From: Monosporascus cannonballus
Lineage: Eukaryota > Ascomycota > Sordariomycetes > Xylariales
Reading direction: 5' to 3'
NCBI GenBank assembly: GCA_004154925.1
Contig: QJNS01000009.1
Location: 310,001-374,000, forward strand
DNA length: 64,000 nucleotides
Below, one piece after another: positions 13,080 through 25,911 of this stretch. Numbering within the stretch: the first letter of the stretch is position 1; every line of letters begins with the position of its first letter. The notes beneath the pieces were generated by a model. The model made no database searches. It was not told the origin of the DNA and saw only the letters and a list, made by a program, of their open reading frames with translations. The translations under genes were made by a program, and so were the position numbers.

Positions 13080-16000
13080 ACGAAACCTAAAGAAATTATA
13101 AGGAAGTTCCGAAAAAATGTTAAACGTAACGATAAAAAACATTAATAACCGTATTATTTCAAATGTATAAACCGAAACGTATAAATATATCATAATAATA
13201 AATTACGGAATTTTAGGAAGGAATTATATTATACTAAATAGAATTAATATGTTTAAATAATTTTAAAAAATATAAGTTAAAATTTTGTATAACGAGAAAT
13301 ACCGAAAATTAAGAATTTGCTTACTATAACGGAAATATTATCTGTAAAATTAATTATTTCGAAATTTCTATTTAAAAACGATATTAAATAATTTATTTGG
13401 ATATCGTTTTATTTAAGAATTACGATATAATTTTACGATTGCAATAAATACCTTAATACAGAATTTTAATTAACTGTAAAATTAATTAAATAAAATTTAT
13501 TTTATTGTTTATTAATAAACGAAAAAAAATTAAAATTTTAATATTTAATTAATAATAATAACAAATACAAATATAAGGATATAATAAAAACTATATTACC
13601 TAAAACGGCAAAATATAAAGGAAACGGATATTAAAAAAATACGCCGTATTATTATTATGATTAAAACGAAATCAAAATAATTAAATAATAATTTAAAATT
13701 TAAAATAACAGGTTTAAAAGTTAAAGAATGCAATTAATATATTTTATAATAATATAAATATAAGAAAGTTTTTAAAAACTAATTTGATATAAAATTATTA
13801 AAATATAACGGATAAGATTATGAAATAATCCTTAAAAAGGATTTTCGATAAAGTTTTACTTTATTTATAATTTTAACGGAAACGAATTACGTATTTTTAA
13901 AAAATACCTGGAAAGTTAATTATAAAAAAATAGATTTAACCTTTGAAATTATCAACAAAATATTCCCTATTTTTTATATTAAAAAATAAAAAGTTACGAT
14001 ATATAATAAATTATCGATAATTAAACGATATTATTATTAAGAATTAAATAGTATTATCCTTAATTATGGAAATAAAAAACCAATATTACAGAACTAAATA
14101 ATTTATAATATTCGATCTTAAAAATAAATATAACTTTATCAACATTTAAAGAAAAACGAATAAAAAATAAGTTTTATAACGAAATATAAACTATTTAAAT
14201 ATTTAATTCTATTAATAAAATTTACGAACATATTAATAATCTTTCAATAAATAATAAATTATATATTACGAAAATATTTTCACATTTTATTTATTTATTA
14301 TCTTAAGGATATTTTTATTTTTTCGAAATTAAAAAGATATACATAAAATATGTTTATAAAAACTTTTAAATTTTATAAAACATAAAACTACTTATTAACG
14401 CAAAAAAATTAATTCCATAAATAAGAAATAAAATATTTAAAATATATTGTTACATTAGAATATATGAAAATAAACCCTAAGAAAATCACTATAATCACAC
14501 AATAACAAACGTTAACGATAATTAAAAAAATAAAGGTATTTTTTAAATTCGCTAATTATTATAAAACATTTATTCGAAATTTTAGCAAAATCGTTATACC
14601 CCTAACGAACCTTACGAAAAAAAAGTTTAAATAAATATGAAAAACGGAAAAAATATTCCAGGATATTAAGAATACGATTACTAGCAAATTAATATTAATT
14701 ATATATGATTTAAGCAGTTTTCTTGAATTAAAAATTTAATATTGTGAATTACGTATTACACATAATACTTAAATATCGAAATAATTAAAGTAAATTATAT
14801 CTTATTATATTTTTTTCGTATAAATTAAAAAAACCCAAATTTAATTATAATATTTTAAATAAGGAATTTATGGCTATTATTATGGCATTTCGAAAATTTA
14901 GGTATTTCTTAAATGAAAATTTGTATTTAGTTAAAATTTATACGAATTATTAAAATTTTACCCGATTTATCATAATTAGGGAGCTTATAGGACGATACTT
15001 AAGATATGCGGAAAAATTAACGAATTTCGATTTCGTTATTATTTACAAGAAAATGTTACAAAATAATAAAACAAATACTTTAAATAAGCGATCAAATTTC
15101 GAAGAAAAATTTCTTAAAGTTAGCCATATAATTTTCGATATTTTTATAAAAGGATATTTACGCCTTTAATAAATTGCGATAATTTGGGTAGTACTTTCGA
15201 TATATATTAAAGGATTCAGCAGTATAACGACGGCCTTTTAAAAAACCCCCAAAAAAGGATAAAATATAAATTCCAGATAAATATTAAAAGGATTTAATAC
15301 GAAAAATATACAAAATTAGTTATACGGATGTCAAAATATTTATAAAACCTTAAAAAAGCTTTAAGTAATATATTTTTTTCTTAAAATAAAATTAACGGCA
15401 TAAAGAATTATACGGTAATACGATATTTATATTAAAATAAATTTTTAACGATATAAACTATACGAAATAGTACAACTATTCTTAGTTACAAAACGATTAT
15501 AATATTTAATTATATTTAACTTTATCATTAAATTTCTTATATTAAAAAATCTAGTTCCGGGAATATATTATCATAATATTTTCGTAATCGTCGACCGATT
15601 TAAGAAATTTTCCTATTTTTTACCATATTACAAGGACATAAACGCCGAAGAGATAATATATATTTTTTTCAGATATATTTTTAATATATACCAATTAATA
15701 ATAAAAATCAATGTAAATAAAAAATTAATATTTGCAGTTAAATTTTAGCAAAACTTAATAACATAAATCGATTTAAATCTCAAATTATTTAACATATTTA
15801 TACTCTAAATAAATAAATATATAAAACGAATAAATTAAGGTTTAAAACCCTATTTATAATATTACAATACTTACGAACAAAATAAGTAAATTAAGAAATT
15901 ACCGATCGCATAATTAACTTCCAATACCAATTATTATAAAAACATTAAAATAATACCTATAAACGCAAACTTTAATTTTAACTTAAAGGTTTATAAAAAA

Positions 16001-16510
16001 ATACGTAACGACGGTTTAATTAATATTAAAATAATGTTTATATTAAATTAATTACAATAATTATATTAAGAAATAAAAACGGAATTAAGATTGTTACGAA
16101 ATTCAATAAATAAATATTATAATCAAAGAAATTAAAGCGATTAATTTTAAAAAAAGGGGAAATAAGTTTTTTTTGTTACCAAAAACATTTAAATAAAACG
16201 ACGTAATAAAATATTTGATTTTAAATAAATTAATCCATATAAAATGATTAAAACAAATCTCAGAAAATAATTATTAATTGGAATTTTTTGTTTTTCTTTT
16301 TCAATTAATAACAAATATAATTAAGGTATATACGGTATAAAATGATATTGAAATAGAAAACGAATAAATATTCAAAATGGAAAAGATTCTCAATATGCAA
16401 AAATAAAACGGATTTACCCAGTACCTAATTAAATAAAAAAAGCATCCGAATTCCGAAAATACTTAGGAATTACCTAAAAACCTTATAAACGTTTAGCATC
16501 TATTAAAAAA
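13080..16510 (+). pseudogene. pol relic of A1 (PR-RT-RH-INT-chromodomain)
   Basis: Protease remnant about 13170-13460 (NYGILGRNYIILN). RT about 13880-14600, with the Gypsy endpoint KIKVFFKFANYYKTFIRNF and a preceding YLKDIFIFSK block in place of YLDDILIFS. RNase H about 14600-15140, followed by the linker LTNFDFVIIYKKMLQ. Integrase about 15150-16250. A C-terminal chromodomain about 16350-16510 reads EKI..(M/I)RK..QYLIK and HPNSENT, the YLVKWKGYP(D/N)SENTWEP signature with its Trp codons turned to stops. The chromodomain places the family among chromoviruses (inference from domain order). It is not translatable because of dense stops. Confidence 0.82.
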
Positions 16511-17155
16511 GTTTTATTAATAACGACGGAATTACTAGAAATAATTATGTTTTAATTAACGTTTTTTAGCGGCCAGATAATACCAGGCAACATAAGGGAA
16601 AAAGTTAAGGCGGCTAAGGAAATCTCGGCGTTAATCTACTGTAAGCGTTTTTATTTTTTTTTATTTTCTTTAACGACTATTATTCTTATTATCTTATTTT
16701 AATTCCTTTTAAACGAAAAAACATTTTTTATTTTCGAAAACGAATTAATCGCGTCATGGCCTTATTTATTTCTTACTAATGAAGTGTTTATAATGGTAAA
16801 AAATGTTTTACCGCTAATATTTTTTCGCATTTTAAATGTTAATTTTCGGTACGAATATTTTTTAGAGAAAATAAGGCAATATTATTATTATTATAAAAAT
16901 ATTTACGTTTAATGTACGTTTTATAGTTAAAAATATTTTCCATTATTTCGTATTTTTAAACTTTAAAAAATACAAGAAAGACGTTATAATTTCAAAACTA
17001 AAATTGTCAAAAATAAAAAGCTGATTTTAACATCCCGTAATGGACGAAGGAACTTGACGACGACTTTTAACGATACGGGCCGATATTTTAAACGAAAAGA
17101 ATTTATTAAAAAAATGAAAAATGTTAAAGGCAAAATTTAAAAAAAACGGAGATGG

Positions 17156-17536
17156 TATTACGATTAAAGCTAATTACACTTACGAAAACAATTTAATTAA
17201 AATTCCGAAATTACGTTTATTTAGGATTATGTAATTAATAGTTAATAAATCTTAATTAAATACGGCTAAATATTATTAAGTAATATTAAGTAATTGTTGA
17301 ATAAGGTTTTATTAGATAAAAATAAGTATTAATAAAAAATTAAAATATATATATTTATTATTACCATAATTTCAATAATTTTAATTTATAATTTAATATC
17401 GTTATTTAAAATATTTTTGAAATTACAAAACGTAATACGATTACTATATTTTTTACTTAGATTCCTATGATACTCCTATTAATATACATCCGTACGACTA
17501 AGGTTTAATAGTTGGTTAAACCCCAAGCTTATTATA
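17156..17536 (+). repeat. A1 3' LTR
   Basis: Begins TATTACGATTAAAGC (5' LTR: TGTTACGACTAAAGC) and ends GCTTATTATA. It is much more mutated than the 5' LTR in U3, and most differences are G-to-A or C-to-T. Followed by the TSD copy TTTGG. Confidence 0.85.
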
Positions 17537-17541
17537 TTTGG
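17537..17541 (+). repeat. Target-site duplication of A1, right copy (TTTGG)
   Basis: Partner of CTTGG at 10848-10852. It differs by one C-to-T change. Confidence 0.75.
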
Positions 17542-17965
17542 CACCTTAAGACCTTTAAACTAATTACGTAATATTTTGGCTTGGGTCGGATTTAGTTTTT
17601 CCTATGGCTCCAACCGTTTATAGCGAAATTAAGATCGTTAGATTATAATACGATTTCCTTCTTTTTAAGATCTTTATCCTCAAATATCAAATTATTTATT
17701 TATTAATTTTCATAAGTAATTTTGTTTTCTTTTGTAATTATTATGTCAAATTACATTAAAAATTTTATTTTCGTAAATGTATTAATGTTTTGATTTTTTT
17801 CAGTACATATTAAATATTTTAGTTTTAAAATGCCTTTTTATTTCGGTTATAAAAAGAAAAACGCGGAAATATAAGGTCGTTCAAGTGTCTTTGAAATATG
17901 CGTGAGATACTTATCATAACGGTTTTCATAATATTTTCGAGTTTTTCGAAATCGAATACTGAAAA
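17542..17965 (-). mobile_element. Remainder of A7: LTR right part (to 17650) and 3' internal fragment
   Basis: 17542-17650 continues the minus-strand LTR interrupted by A1 and ends GATTATAATA. The next bases, CGATTTCCTTCTTTTT, are the complement of the family polypurine tract. 17651-17965 resembles the internal 3' region of A5 (42592 onward) more than that of A2, suggesting a subfamily. It is cut by the left LTR of A2. The rest of A7 is not recognised in the window. Confidence 0.6.
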
Positions 17966-18336
17966 AATAACGGTTATATGGTTTAACCAACTATTAAACC
18001 TTAATCGTACAAGTTTATATTAGCAGGAATATCGTAAGAATTTCACCAATAAATATAATAACGTATTACGTTTAGTAATATTAAAAATACTTTAAATAAT
18101 AAATTACTATTACAAATTAAAGTTGTTTAAATTATGAAAATAATAAACATATATATTTAAATTTTTTTATTATTACTTATTTTTATTTAACAAAATCTTA
18201 TAAAATAATTACTTAATACTATTTAATTATATTTAATTAAAACTTGTTAAATATTAATTATGTAACCTTAAATTAACGTAATTTTATAATTCCGGTTAAA
18301 CCGTTCTTATAGGCCTAATTAATTCAGGTCATAATA
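17966..18336 (-). repeat. A2 3' LTR (left)
   Basis: Contains the family blocks TGGTTTAACCAACTATTAAACC and GTTTATATTAGCAGG and ends GGTCATAATA, the decayed form of GTCGTAACA. It is RIP-shifted throughout, unlike the right LTR. Confidence 0.82.
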
Positions 18337-20294
18337 CGATTTTCTTTTTTCCCGAATTTTGCCTTTAAGATTTTTCTTTTTTTCTGGTCAGCCTTTTTCT
18401 TTTAAAATATTAGCCCGTATTATTAAAAATCGTCGTCAGGTTTTTTCGTTTACTGTATGACGTCAAAATCTGCTTTTTATTTTTGACGATTTTAGTTTTG
18501 AAATTATGCCGAATTTTTTATGTTTTTCTAAAAGTTAAAAATGCAAAATAATAAAAAACGTTTTCAAATATAAGGTATACATTAAACCTAATTATCCTTA
18601 TAATAATAATAACGTTTTCTTATTTTTGTTGAAAAAGATTTGTACAGAAAATTAACGTTTAAAACGCAAAAAAATATTTACGAAAAAAACGTTTCTAGAA
18701 TTACAAAAAACGTTATTAGTAAAAAATAAACAAGGCCATTACGCTGTTAATTCGTTTTCGAAAACAAAAAATGTTTTTTCGTTTAAAAGGAATTAAAATA
18801 ATATAATAAAAATTATAATTACTAGAAAAATTAAAAAAATAGGAACGTTAAAAATAAGCTAACGCCAAGGTTTTTTTCGCCGCCTTAGCTTTTTTTCTTA
18901 AGTTATTTAACGTTATTTAGTTATTAAAGAACGTCGATTAGGACATAATTATCTCTGGTAATTCCGTCGTTATTAATAAAAATTCTTTAATAAACGTTAA
19001 ACGTTAATAAGGTTCTTGGCAAATTTCTAAGTATTTTCGGAATCTGGATATTTTTTTCCACTTAATTAGGTATTGGGTAAATCCATTTTATTTTCGTACG
19101 TCGAAAATATTTTCTATTTCGTATATTTATTTATTTTTTACTTTTACGTTATCTAATACCGTATATACCTTAATTATATTTGTTATTAACTTAAGTAAAA
19201 AAACGTAAAAAAATAAATGGAATTTACCTTTTAATAAAAGTTTTAATCAGTAATTATTTTTTAAAATCTTTTTAGCCATTTTATATAAACCAATATACTT
19301 AAAATTAAGTTTTTTGGTAGGTCGTTTATTTAAATATTTTTTGTAACGAGAAAAACCATTTCCTTTTTTCGAAAATTAAATTTTTAATCTTTTTAATTAT
19401 AATAATTATTTATTTAATTTCGTACGAATTTTAATTTTATATTTATTTCTTAATGCAATTATTATAATTCTTTTAACGTAAGAATTATTTTGATATTACT
19501 TCAACCGTCATCGCGTATTTTTTATAAATTTTTAAAATAACACCAAAATTTGCATTTATAAATATTATTTTGATATTTTCGTAATAATTAATATTATAAG
19601 TTAATGATGTAATTAATAATTTTGTAACCTAGTTATTCTATTTATAATTAATATAATATTATAAATAAACTTTTAAGGGTTAGTTTATTTGTTTTATTTA
19701 TTTATTTATTTAAAATTTAAATACGTTAAATAATTTGTAATTTATACCGATTTATATGATAAAACCTTGCCACAATTTAAATATAAAAGTTAATTCTTTA
19801 TTTAATATAACTTTTATTAATAATCCGCATATATTAAAAATGTATTAAAAAATATATATATATTAATTATTCGGCGTTTATGTCCTTATAATATAGTAAA
19901 AAAATAAGAAATCTCTTAAATCGGTCGATAATTACGAATATACTATCCTAATATATTTCCGTAATTGCATTTCTTGATATAAGAAGTTTAATAATAAAGT
20001 CGAATATAGCTAAATACCATAATCGTTTTGCGACTAATAATAGTTATAATTTTCTGTATGGCTTGTATCGTCGAACCTTTGCTTTGGCGCAAATACCGTA
20101 TTGCCGTATAATTTTCTATTCCGTTAATTTTATTTTAGGGAAAGAAAATACACGTTAAAATCGCTTTAAATTTTTATGGATCTTTAGATATCCGTATAAT
20201 TAATGTTTGTATTTTTTTGTATTAAATCCTTTTAGTATTCCTTTAGAATTTATACCTTATCTGTTTTTTGGTTTTCTGGGAAATTGTCGTTATA

Positions 20295-20501
20295 TTACTG
20301 AATTTTTTGATATATATTATTAAATACTGCCCGAATCGTCGTAATTTGTCGTAAGCGTAAATATCTTTTTGTAATGGTATTAAAAATTATATAACTGATT
20401 TTAACCAATTTTTCTTCGAGGTTTACTCGTTTGTTTAAAGCATTTGCTTTGCCGTTTTTTAAACCTTTTTTATAAATAATAACGAAATTAAAGTTTGCCA
20501 A
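20295..20501 (-). pseudogene. A2 RNase H/integrase linker, open remnant
   Basis: A 68-codon open stretch beginning ANFNFVIIYKKGLKNGKA, followed by NALNKRVNLEEKL. It matches LTNFDFVIIYKKMLQ in A1 and the equivalent part of A3 (ANFDFVIIHKKR). In intact Gypsy elements this is the end of RNase H, where DFEI.Y..G..N..AD.LSRR is typical. The wider pol relic extends over about 19050-22420 on the minus strand and has many stops. Confidence 0.7.
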
Positions 20502-22924
20502 TTTTCCGCATAACGAAGTTATCGTTTTGTAAATTCTTTGGTCGTAGTAAATCGGGTAAAACTTTAATAATCCGTATAAATTTTGACCTGATATAAGCTT
20601 TCTTTTAAGAAATACCTGAACTTTCGAAATGCCATAATAATGGCTATAAGTTCTTTGTTGGAAATACCGTAATTAAGTTCGACTGCTTTTAATTTATATG
20701 AAAAGAATATAATAAGGTGTAATTTGCCTTAATTATTTCGTTATCCGATTATTGCGTTTAATACGTAATCCGAAATATCGGTTTTTAACTTAACGGGGCG
20801 GTTTAGATCGTATATAATTAATACTGGTCCGTTAATAATTGTATTTTTGATATCCTAAAATGCCTTTTTTATATTTGGCATTTATTTAAATTTTTCTTTC
20901 GTAAAATTCGTTAGGGATACAGCTATTTTGCTAAAGTTTCGAATAAACTTTTTCTAATAATTAGCGAATTTAAAGAATGCCTATATTTTCTTAACTATCG
21001 TTAACGTCTATTATTCCGTAATTACAGCAATTTTCTTAAGGTCTATCTTAATATATCCTGGGGTAATAATATGTCCTAAATATTTTACCTTTTATGTATC
21101 GAATTAACTTTTTTTTGTGTTAATAAGTAACCTTGCGATCAGTAAATCTTAAAAAATTTATGAACGTATCCTGTATATATTTTTTCTATTTCCGAAAAAA
21201 CAAGAATATCGTCGAAATAGCATACGACGAAAATATCGAGGTATTTTCGTAATACGTAATTAATTATTTGTTAGAAAGTTACTAATGCGTTCGTGAATCT
21301 TATTAATGTAACCAAATATTTAAATAATCCGTATTTCGTTCTAAAAATTGTTTTTTATTCGTATTCTTTTTTAATCCTAATAAGGTTATATTTATTTTTA
21401 AAATTAAATGCTATAAGTTATTTAATTGCGTAAAGTCGTTTTTTTATTTCCATAATTAAAGGTAATAACGTTCGATTTTTAACAGCAATATCGTTTAGCT
21501 GTTAGTAATCGGTTATAAGTTATAATTTTCCATTTCTTTTTAGTACAAAGAATATAAGGTATTTTGTTGGTGATTTCGAAGGTCGAATCCATTTTTTATA
21601 ACCGATTTTCCAGGTATTTTTTGAAAATACGTAATTCGTTTCCGTTTAAATTATAAATGGGATAAAACTTTATCGAAAATCCTTTTTTAAGGATTATTTC
21701 ATGGTCCTATTTGCTATGTTTTGGTAATTTCGCATCGAATTCCCTTTTAAAAAGCTGTTTATATCTGTAATATTATAGTAATATATTAACTAAATTTTCT
21801 GATTTTTAAGGCTATTATTTTTGTTATTTTAAATCGTTATTCAATTGCTTTAGTTTCGTTTTGATAGTAATAATAATGCGTTGTATTTTTTAATGCCCGT
21901 TTTTTTTGTATTTTATCTGTTTAGGTAGTAAGATTTTTATCGTATCCTTATGCCTATATTCGTCGTCATTATTAATCGAATATTAAAATTTTAATTTTTT
22001 TTATTTATTAATAAAATCTAAGGTGAGCCTTATTTAGCTAATCCTGTTATTAATTAAGATTCCGTGTTAGCATATTTTTGATTATCTTAAAATTATATTA
22101 TAATTCTTAAATAAAATGATATTGAAATTAACTATCTGGTATCGTTTTTTAATAAAAACCTTAAGGTAATTAATTTTGCATATGATTTCTTTATTATTGT
22201 AAGTGAATTTTTAATTTTTGGTATTCGTTATTATATCAGATTTTAACTTATATCTTTATAATAATTAAAATTTATTAATTATATTTAATGCAATATAATT
22301 CCCGTTTAAAGTTCCGTAATTTATTATTACGGTATACTAGTACATTCCGATTCGTATATCTAAGGTAATAAAGTTATTAATGTTTTTTATCGTTATGTTT
22401 AAAATCTTTTTCGTAATTCCTTTTAATATTTTTCGGTTTCGTTATTTGCGGCGTTTCTATAGGTAACCTTTTTTTTAATTCCTATTCGAATTTGTCAAAT
22501 TTCTTTTATATTTTTTCGTTTAATGCGTTAAGTTATTATATTTGTCGTTATCGCCGGCGTATTATTTTTTCGAATCGTATTAAGTGTTTTTAATTTTTTG
22601 TAATTCTTTTCTTTTTTAAATAAATTATTCTTTTATATTTGCAATTATATTTTATTATGCACCATCTTAATTCTCGTTCTAAAGATCTTTTGTAAATTAC
22701 CGTATTCTTTTGATACCTTTTTTTTTAAGGGTTTGTAATAAATATTAATTAAAAATAGCAATCCGTAATAACTTTTTAATAATATTTTTTTATCGTACGC
22801 TACATTAAATTCTTTTCCGTTTAGTAATTATATTATCTATAATAATAAAAGGGGTTTTTTTGTAGACATTATTTTCTTTCGGGCCAGCTTTTTATTTCGG
22901 CCAGTTATTAAATAGTTTTCGGGG

Positions 22925-23200
22925 TTATAGTTTGAAAATGTCGATATTATTATTTATCGTTTTTGTTATTTTTAGTACGGTTTGGAAAGTTAAATCCTTT
23001 ATAATACATACGAATAATTTGTTCTTAAATATGTTGTTTTTATTTTTCGTAATCGGGATATTCCTGTCGTCAATATATGATATACATTTTGCCGTATTAA
23101 TTAGGAATTCCAGGACAGATTTTTTTTTATTTAATCTTGGTATTCGCGTAATTATTCTTATAACGTTTTTTATCGTATTCGTAATGTTTATTAAGCTCAC
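22925..23200 (-). pseudogene. A2 gag C-terminal remnant
   Basis: A 91-codon open stretch containing SYIDDRNIPITKNKNNIF and TINNNIDIFKL. It corresponds to the end of gag in A1 (about 12400-12596) and A3 (27436-27669). The plus-strand open frame over the same bases is its mirror image and is not a gene. No catalytic role; this is the Gag tail downstream of the zinc-knuckle-like part. Confidence 0.65.
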
Positions 23201-24290
23201 TTTTTAGCTTTTCGTATTTTTCGTTAAATTCTTTATTATAATATTTCTTATTAGACCTTTTACTATAGGCCTAATATGTATTGGGCTTAAATTATGTTAA
23301 TAATTTTACTATCGTTTTTCTAATTATTCTTAAATTATTTTTTTGATATAAGGGTCCAGTTATTTTGCCGTATCTTTTTGAGTTTCCTATATTTGTAAGC
23401 CTGGTATCCCATTTTGCCGTAATTAAAGCATTTAATTTAGCTTCAGTTTTGTTTATGGGTAACGCCGAGTTCCATAAAGCCTAGCGCCGTTTTATAAGAA
23501 ATAAAAAGTGCGTTTCGTTTTTTCCCCTAATTAAACTTATTATATTCCGAACATAAAATATATTATCTTTTTTTTTATCGTTTTTCAAATTGTTTATTAT
23601 TAATCTTAATTACTTTTGCAATGTACCAGTTAAGAGTAATTAATTATTTAATTCGAATAATTTCACTTTTTATAGTATTTTTTAATTTTTTATAAAATAA
23701 TCGATAAAAGCGTTAATTTTATCGTTTTTATATTTAGTTTTAGCCGTAAAATTTTTAAATGTTACGGCGTATTTGGATACAGCTCTTTTTTATCTGAATT
23801 ACAAAAATTGCCAAGTTATAAATTATTTTTTATCCGGATTACCGAAATTATCGCATATTTTATTTTCGAAATTAATATAAAATAAAAAAATCTTATTAAT
23901 AAAATCCTTTTTATCTAATTTTCTTGTTTTTAAAAAATTTCTTATAACGGGTTTAAACTAATTAATAACGTTTCTTATTAAGCATACTTTTATTATTAAA
24001 ATTTGATCCGCAAGGTTATTAAGGTTTAGGAAACGAAAATTAACCTATATTTAAATTACAAAAATTTAAAGGTTGCTTTTTTTATTATAAGGCTTTAGCT
24101 TTTTAGGTTTTATGCGGGCAGAAAAGGCTGAGGCAGATAATATAAATTTGATTTGTCGAATTCCTTTTTCCAATTCCCAAATTCGAACTTAAAGCTATTA
24201 AGTAAGGGTTTCCTAAGCGCTAGTCGACATTTTAATAATATTAAATATTGCCCAGAATTTAACGGTATTACTGAATAAAAGTGTGCAACG

Positions 24291-24661
24291 TATTATAATT
24301 ATGCGGTTTAATTAATTATTAAACTTTAATTGTACGGGTTTATATTAATAGAAGTATCGTAGGAATCTAAGTAATAAATATAATAATGTATTACGTTTTA
24401 TAATACCGAAAATATTTTGGATAATAAATTATTATTGCAAACTAAAATTATTTAAATTATGGAACTAATAAGCGTATATATTTTGATTCCTTTATTATTG
24501 CTTATTTTTGCTTGGCAGAATTTTGCTAAGCGGTTGTTTAGCGCTGCTTAATCGTGCTTAGTTGAGACCCGCTAAGCACTGATTACGTGACCTTGAACTA
24601 GCGTGACTTTATGATCCCGGTTGGACCGTTCTTGCAGGCCCAGCTGGCTCGGGTCGTAACA
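24291..24661 (-). repeat. A2 5' LTR (right)
   Basis: Ends GCTCGGGTCGTAACA at 24661, the complement of the family start. The outer ~160 bp (U3 side, 24500-24661) retains normal GC. The inner part is AT-shifted. Confidence 0.85.
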
Positions 24662-25911
24662 AAAATCATTTGGACGAAAAAGATTGTTTAGAACGTAAAG
24701 AAAAGTAGGTTCGTAAAACATTAAGGATTACTGTTAAAAAATTAAATTATTTGTAATAATAAAAACGATTATTTTATCGTTATAATATTAAGATATTTCG
24801 TTGTGGTATTAAAGGTATAAAAGCCATAAAAAATTAGACCGTTTGGAAAAAAAATAAGAATAATTAGAGGTCATCGTTATAATTACTATGTTAACATAGG
24901 TCGCGTTTTCGGCCGGCTGGTCCGAGGTCGATATTATTAATTAGTCGACCGTTAACTGAGGTACGTTTGTTATCGTTAGTGTTATGACTGCACTATACCA
25001 TCACGCCACCAGGGCAAAAGATTGGTGGAATGATCGCAATTGTGGCAATCATCCTGGTGCTTACAGCTGTATATATATTGGAGCTCTTACGGGTGACCAG
25101 ACCGTAACATGCGCCTTTGTTACTTCCGAGCCTAGACCACCTTGAATACTAGGTTGTCAAGTTAGATTTCCAACTAAGCTTCTGTAATCTAGCGGTATAA
25201 TACGTGAGGCTATCGCGTCGCCGCGGCAAGCACAATATACCCTCGTTTTAAGGCCTTAATCGTTACTGGTTAAGTCTAATACCGAAAAAAAGGCCTCCCG
25301 CGTATTTCGGCTTATTCGGCTTATTGGCGCAGGTCTCGTACGCCTTATACGTTCAGTCACCCCTTTTGTCAGTTCAACAGTTACAAAATAATTAGCCAGG
25401 TCGACGGGCAGCTAAGTTAACGATAAGGTTAACGATAAGGTCAGGTTAAGACCCAGGGCTTCCAGGGCTTTAGGGCTTCAGAGCTTACTGGGCTTGCAAG
25501 TCGACGGGAAGCTAGGTCGACGATTGTAGGAATATATAACTATATTACGCTTGAACTATTAACACAGTTCGAGCGCCCGATGTTTTGCAATAATCCAACA
25601 ACGATAAGGTCAGGTCAAAAACTAAAGCTTCTAGGGTTTCAGCGTATTACCAGGTTTCGTACAGGCCATACAAATTGCTAGGGGTCTTAAGGACGGGCTC
25701 ATATCCACAGCCCGCATCATCCGTTTACTTTTCCTTTTTTTATTTAGGCGAACTAAAATCGAAATACGGAAATGAGGTTTAATGGAAGCGGAAATTTCGA
25801 AATAATAACTTTCATCCATTTCGTTCGCAAACTTATTACGTTAAAACGAGGGCATTACGTTGATAACACCTAAACGCATAAGTCAAATTCCATTTAGAAG
25901 CTGGGCGTTGA
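24662..25911. other. Mostly unmutated intergenic or old-repeat segment between A2 and A3
   Basis: GC rises from about 24890. No convincing protein gene is seen; the open stretch at 25631-25819 on the minus strand has no recognisable domain. Short repeats occur: a perfect tandem GTTAACGATAAG x2 (25416-25439), a third AACGATAAGGTCAGG at 25600-25614, paired GTCGACGG(G)(C/A)AGCTA blocks near 25400 and 25500, and several GGGCTT units around 25455-25495. Two tRNA-box-A-like strings lie near 25188-25205 (plus) and 24990-25010 (minus), with no full tRNA. Confidence 0.5.
25907..25911 (+). repeat. Target-site duplication of A3, left (GTTGA)
   Basis: Identical to 32699-32703 directly after the A3 3' LTR. 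Confidence 0.92.

Larger units (their letters stand above)
10853..17536 (+). mobile_element. Family A chromovirus-type Ty3/Gypsy element, copy A1
   Basis: About 6.7 kb, plus strand, with two ~381 bp LTRs, gag then protease, RT, RNase H, integrase and chromodomain remnants, and a 5 bp TSD (CTTGG/TTTGG). It inserted into the LTR of an older minus-strand copy (A7). The whole interior is RIP-decayed, whereas the first ~170 bp of the 5' LTR is nearly unmutated. A polypurine remnant (AAAACGGAGATGG) precedes the 3' LTR. Confidence 0.9.
17966..24661 (-). mobile_element. Family A Ty3/Gypsy element, copy A2, minus strand
   Basis: About 6.7 kb. Left LTR 17966-18336 is the 3' LTR and right LTR 24291-24661 the 5' LTR. 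The polypurine complement CGATTTTCTTTTTT follows the left LTR. Coding remnants run right to left: gag (about 22900-24200), protease (about 22050-22420), RT (about 20960-21640), RNase H (20500-20960), integrase (about 19170-20300), chromodomain (about 18990-19130). It inserted into the internal part of A7. The left boundary is uncertain by a few bases, and the TSD (AAAAA/AAAAT at best) is not convincing. Confidence 0.88.

Noticed and set aside
22932..23207. 91-codon plus-strand open frame
   Set aside because: It is the mirror of the A2 gag remnant on the minus strand. Hydrophobic wording arises from AT-rich complement.
25188..25270. Possible tRNA gene
   Set aside because: Box A resembles a tRNA, but no acceptor stem, anticodon arm or well placed box B can be drawn.
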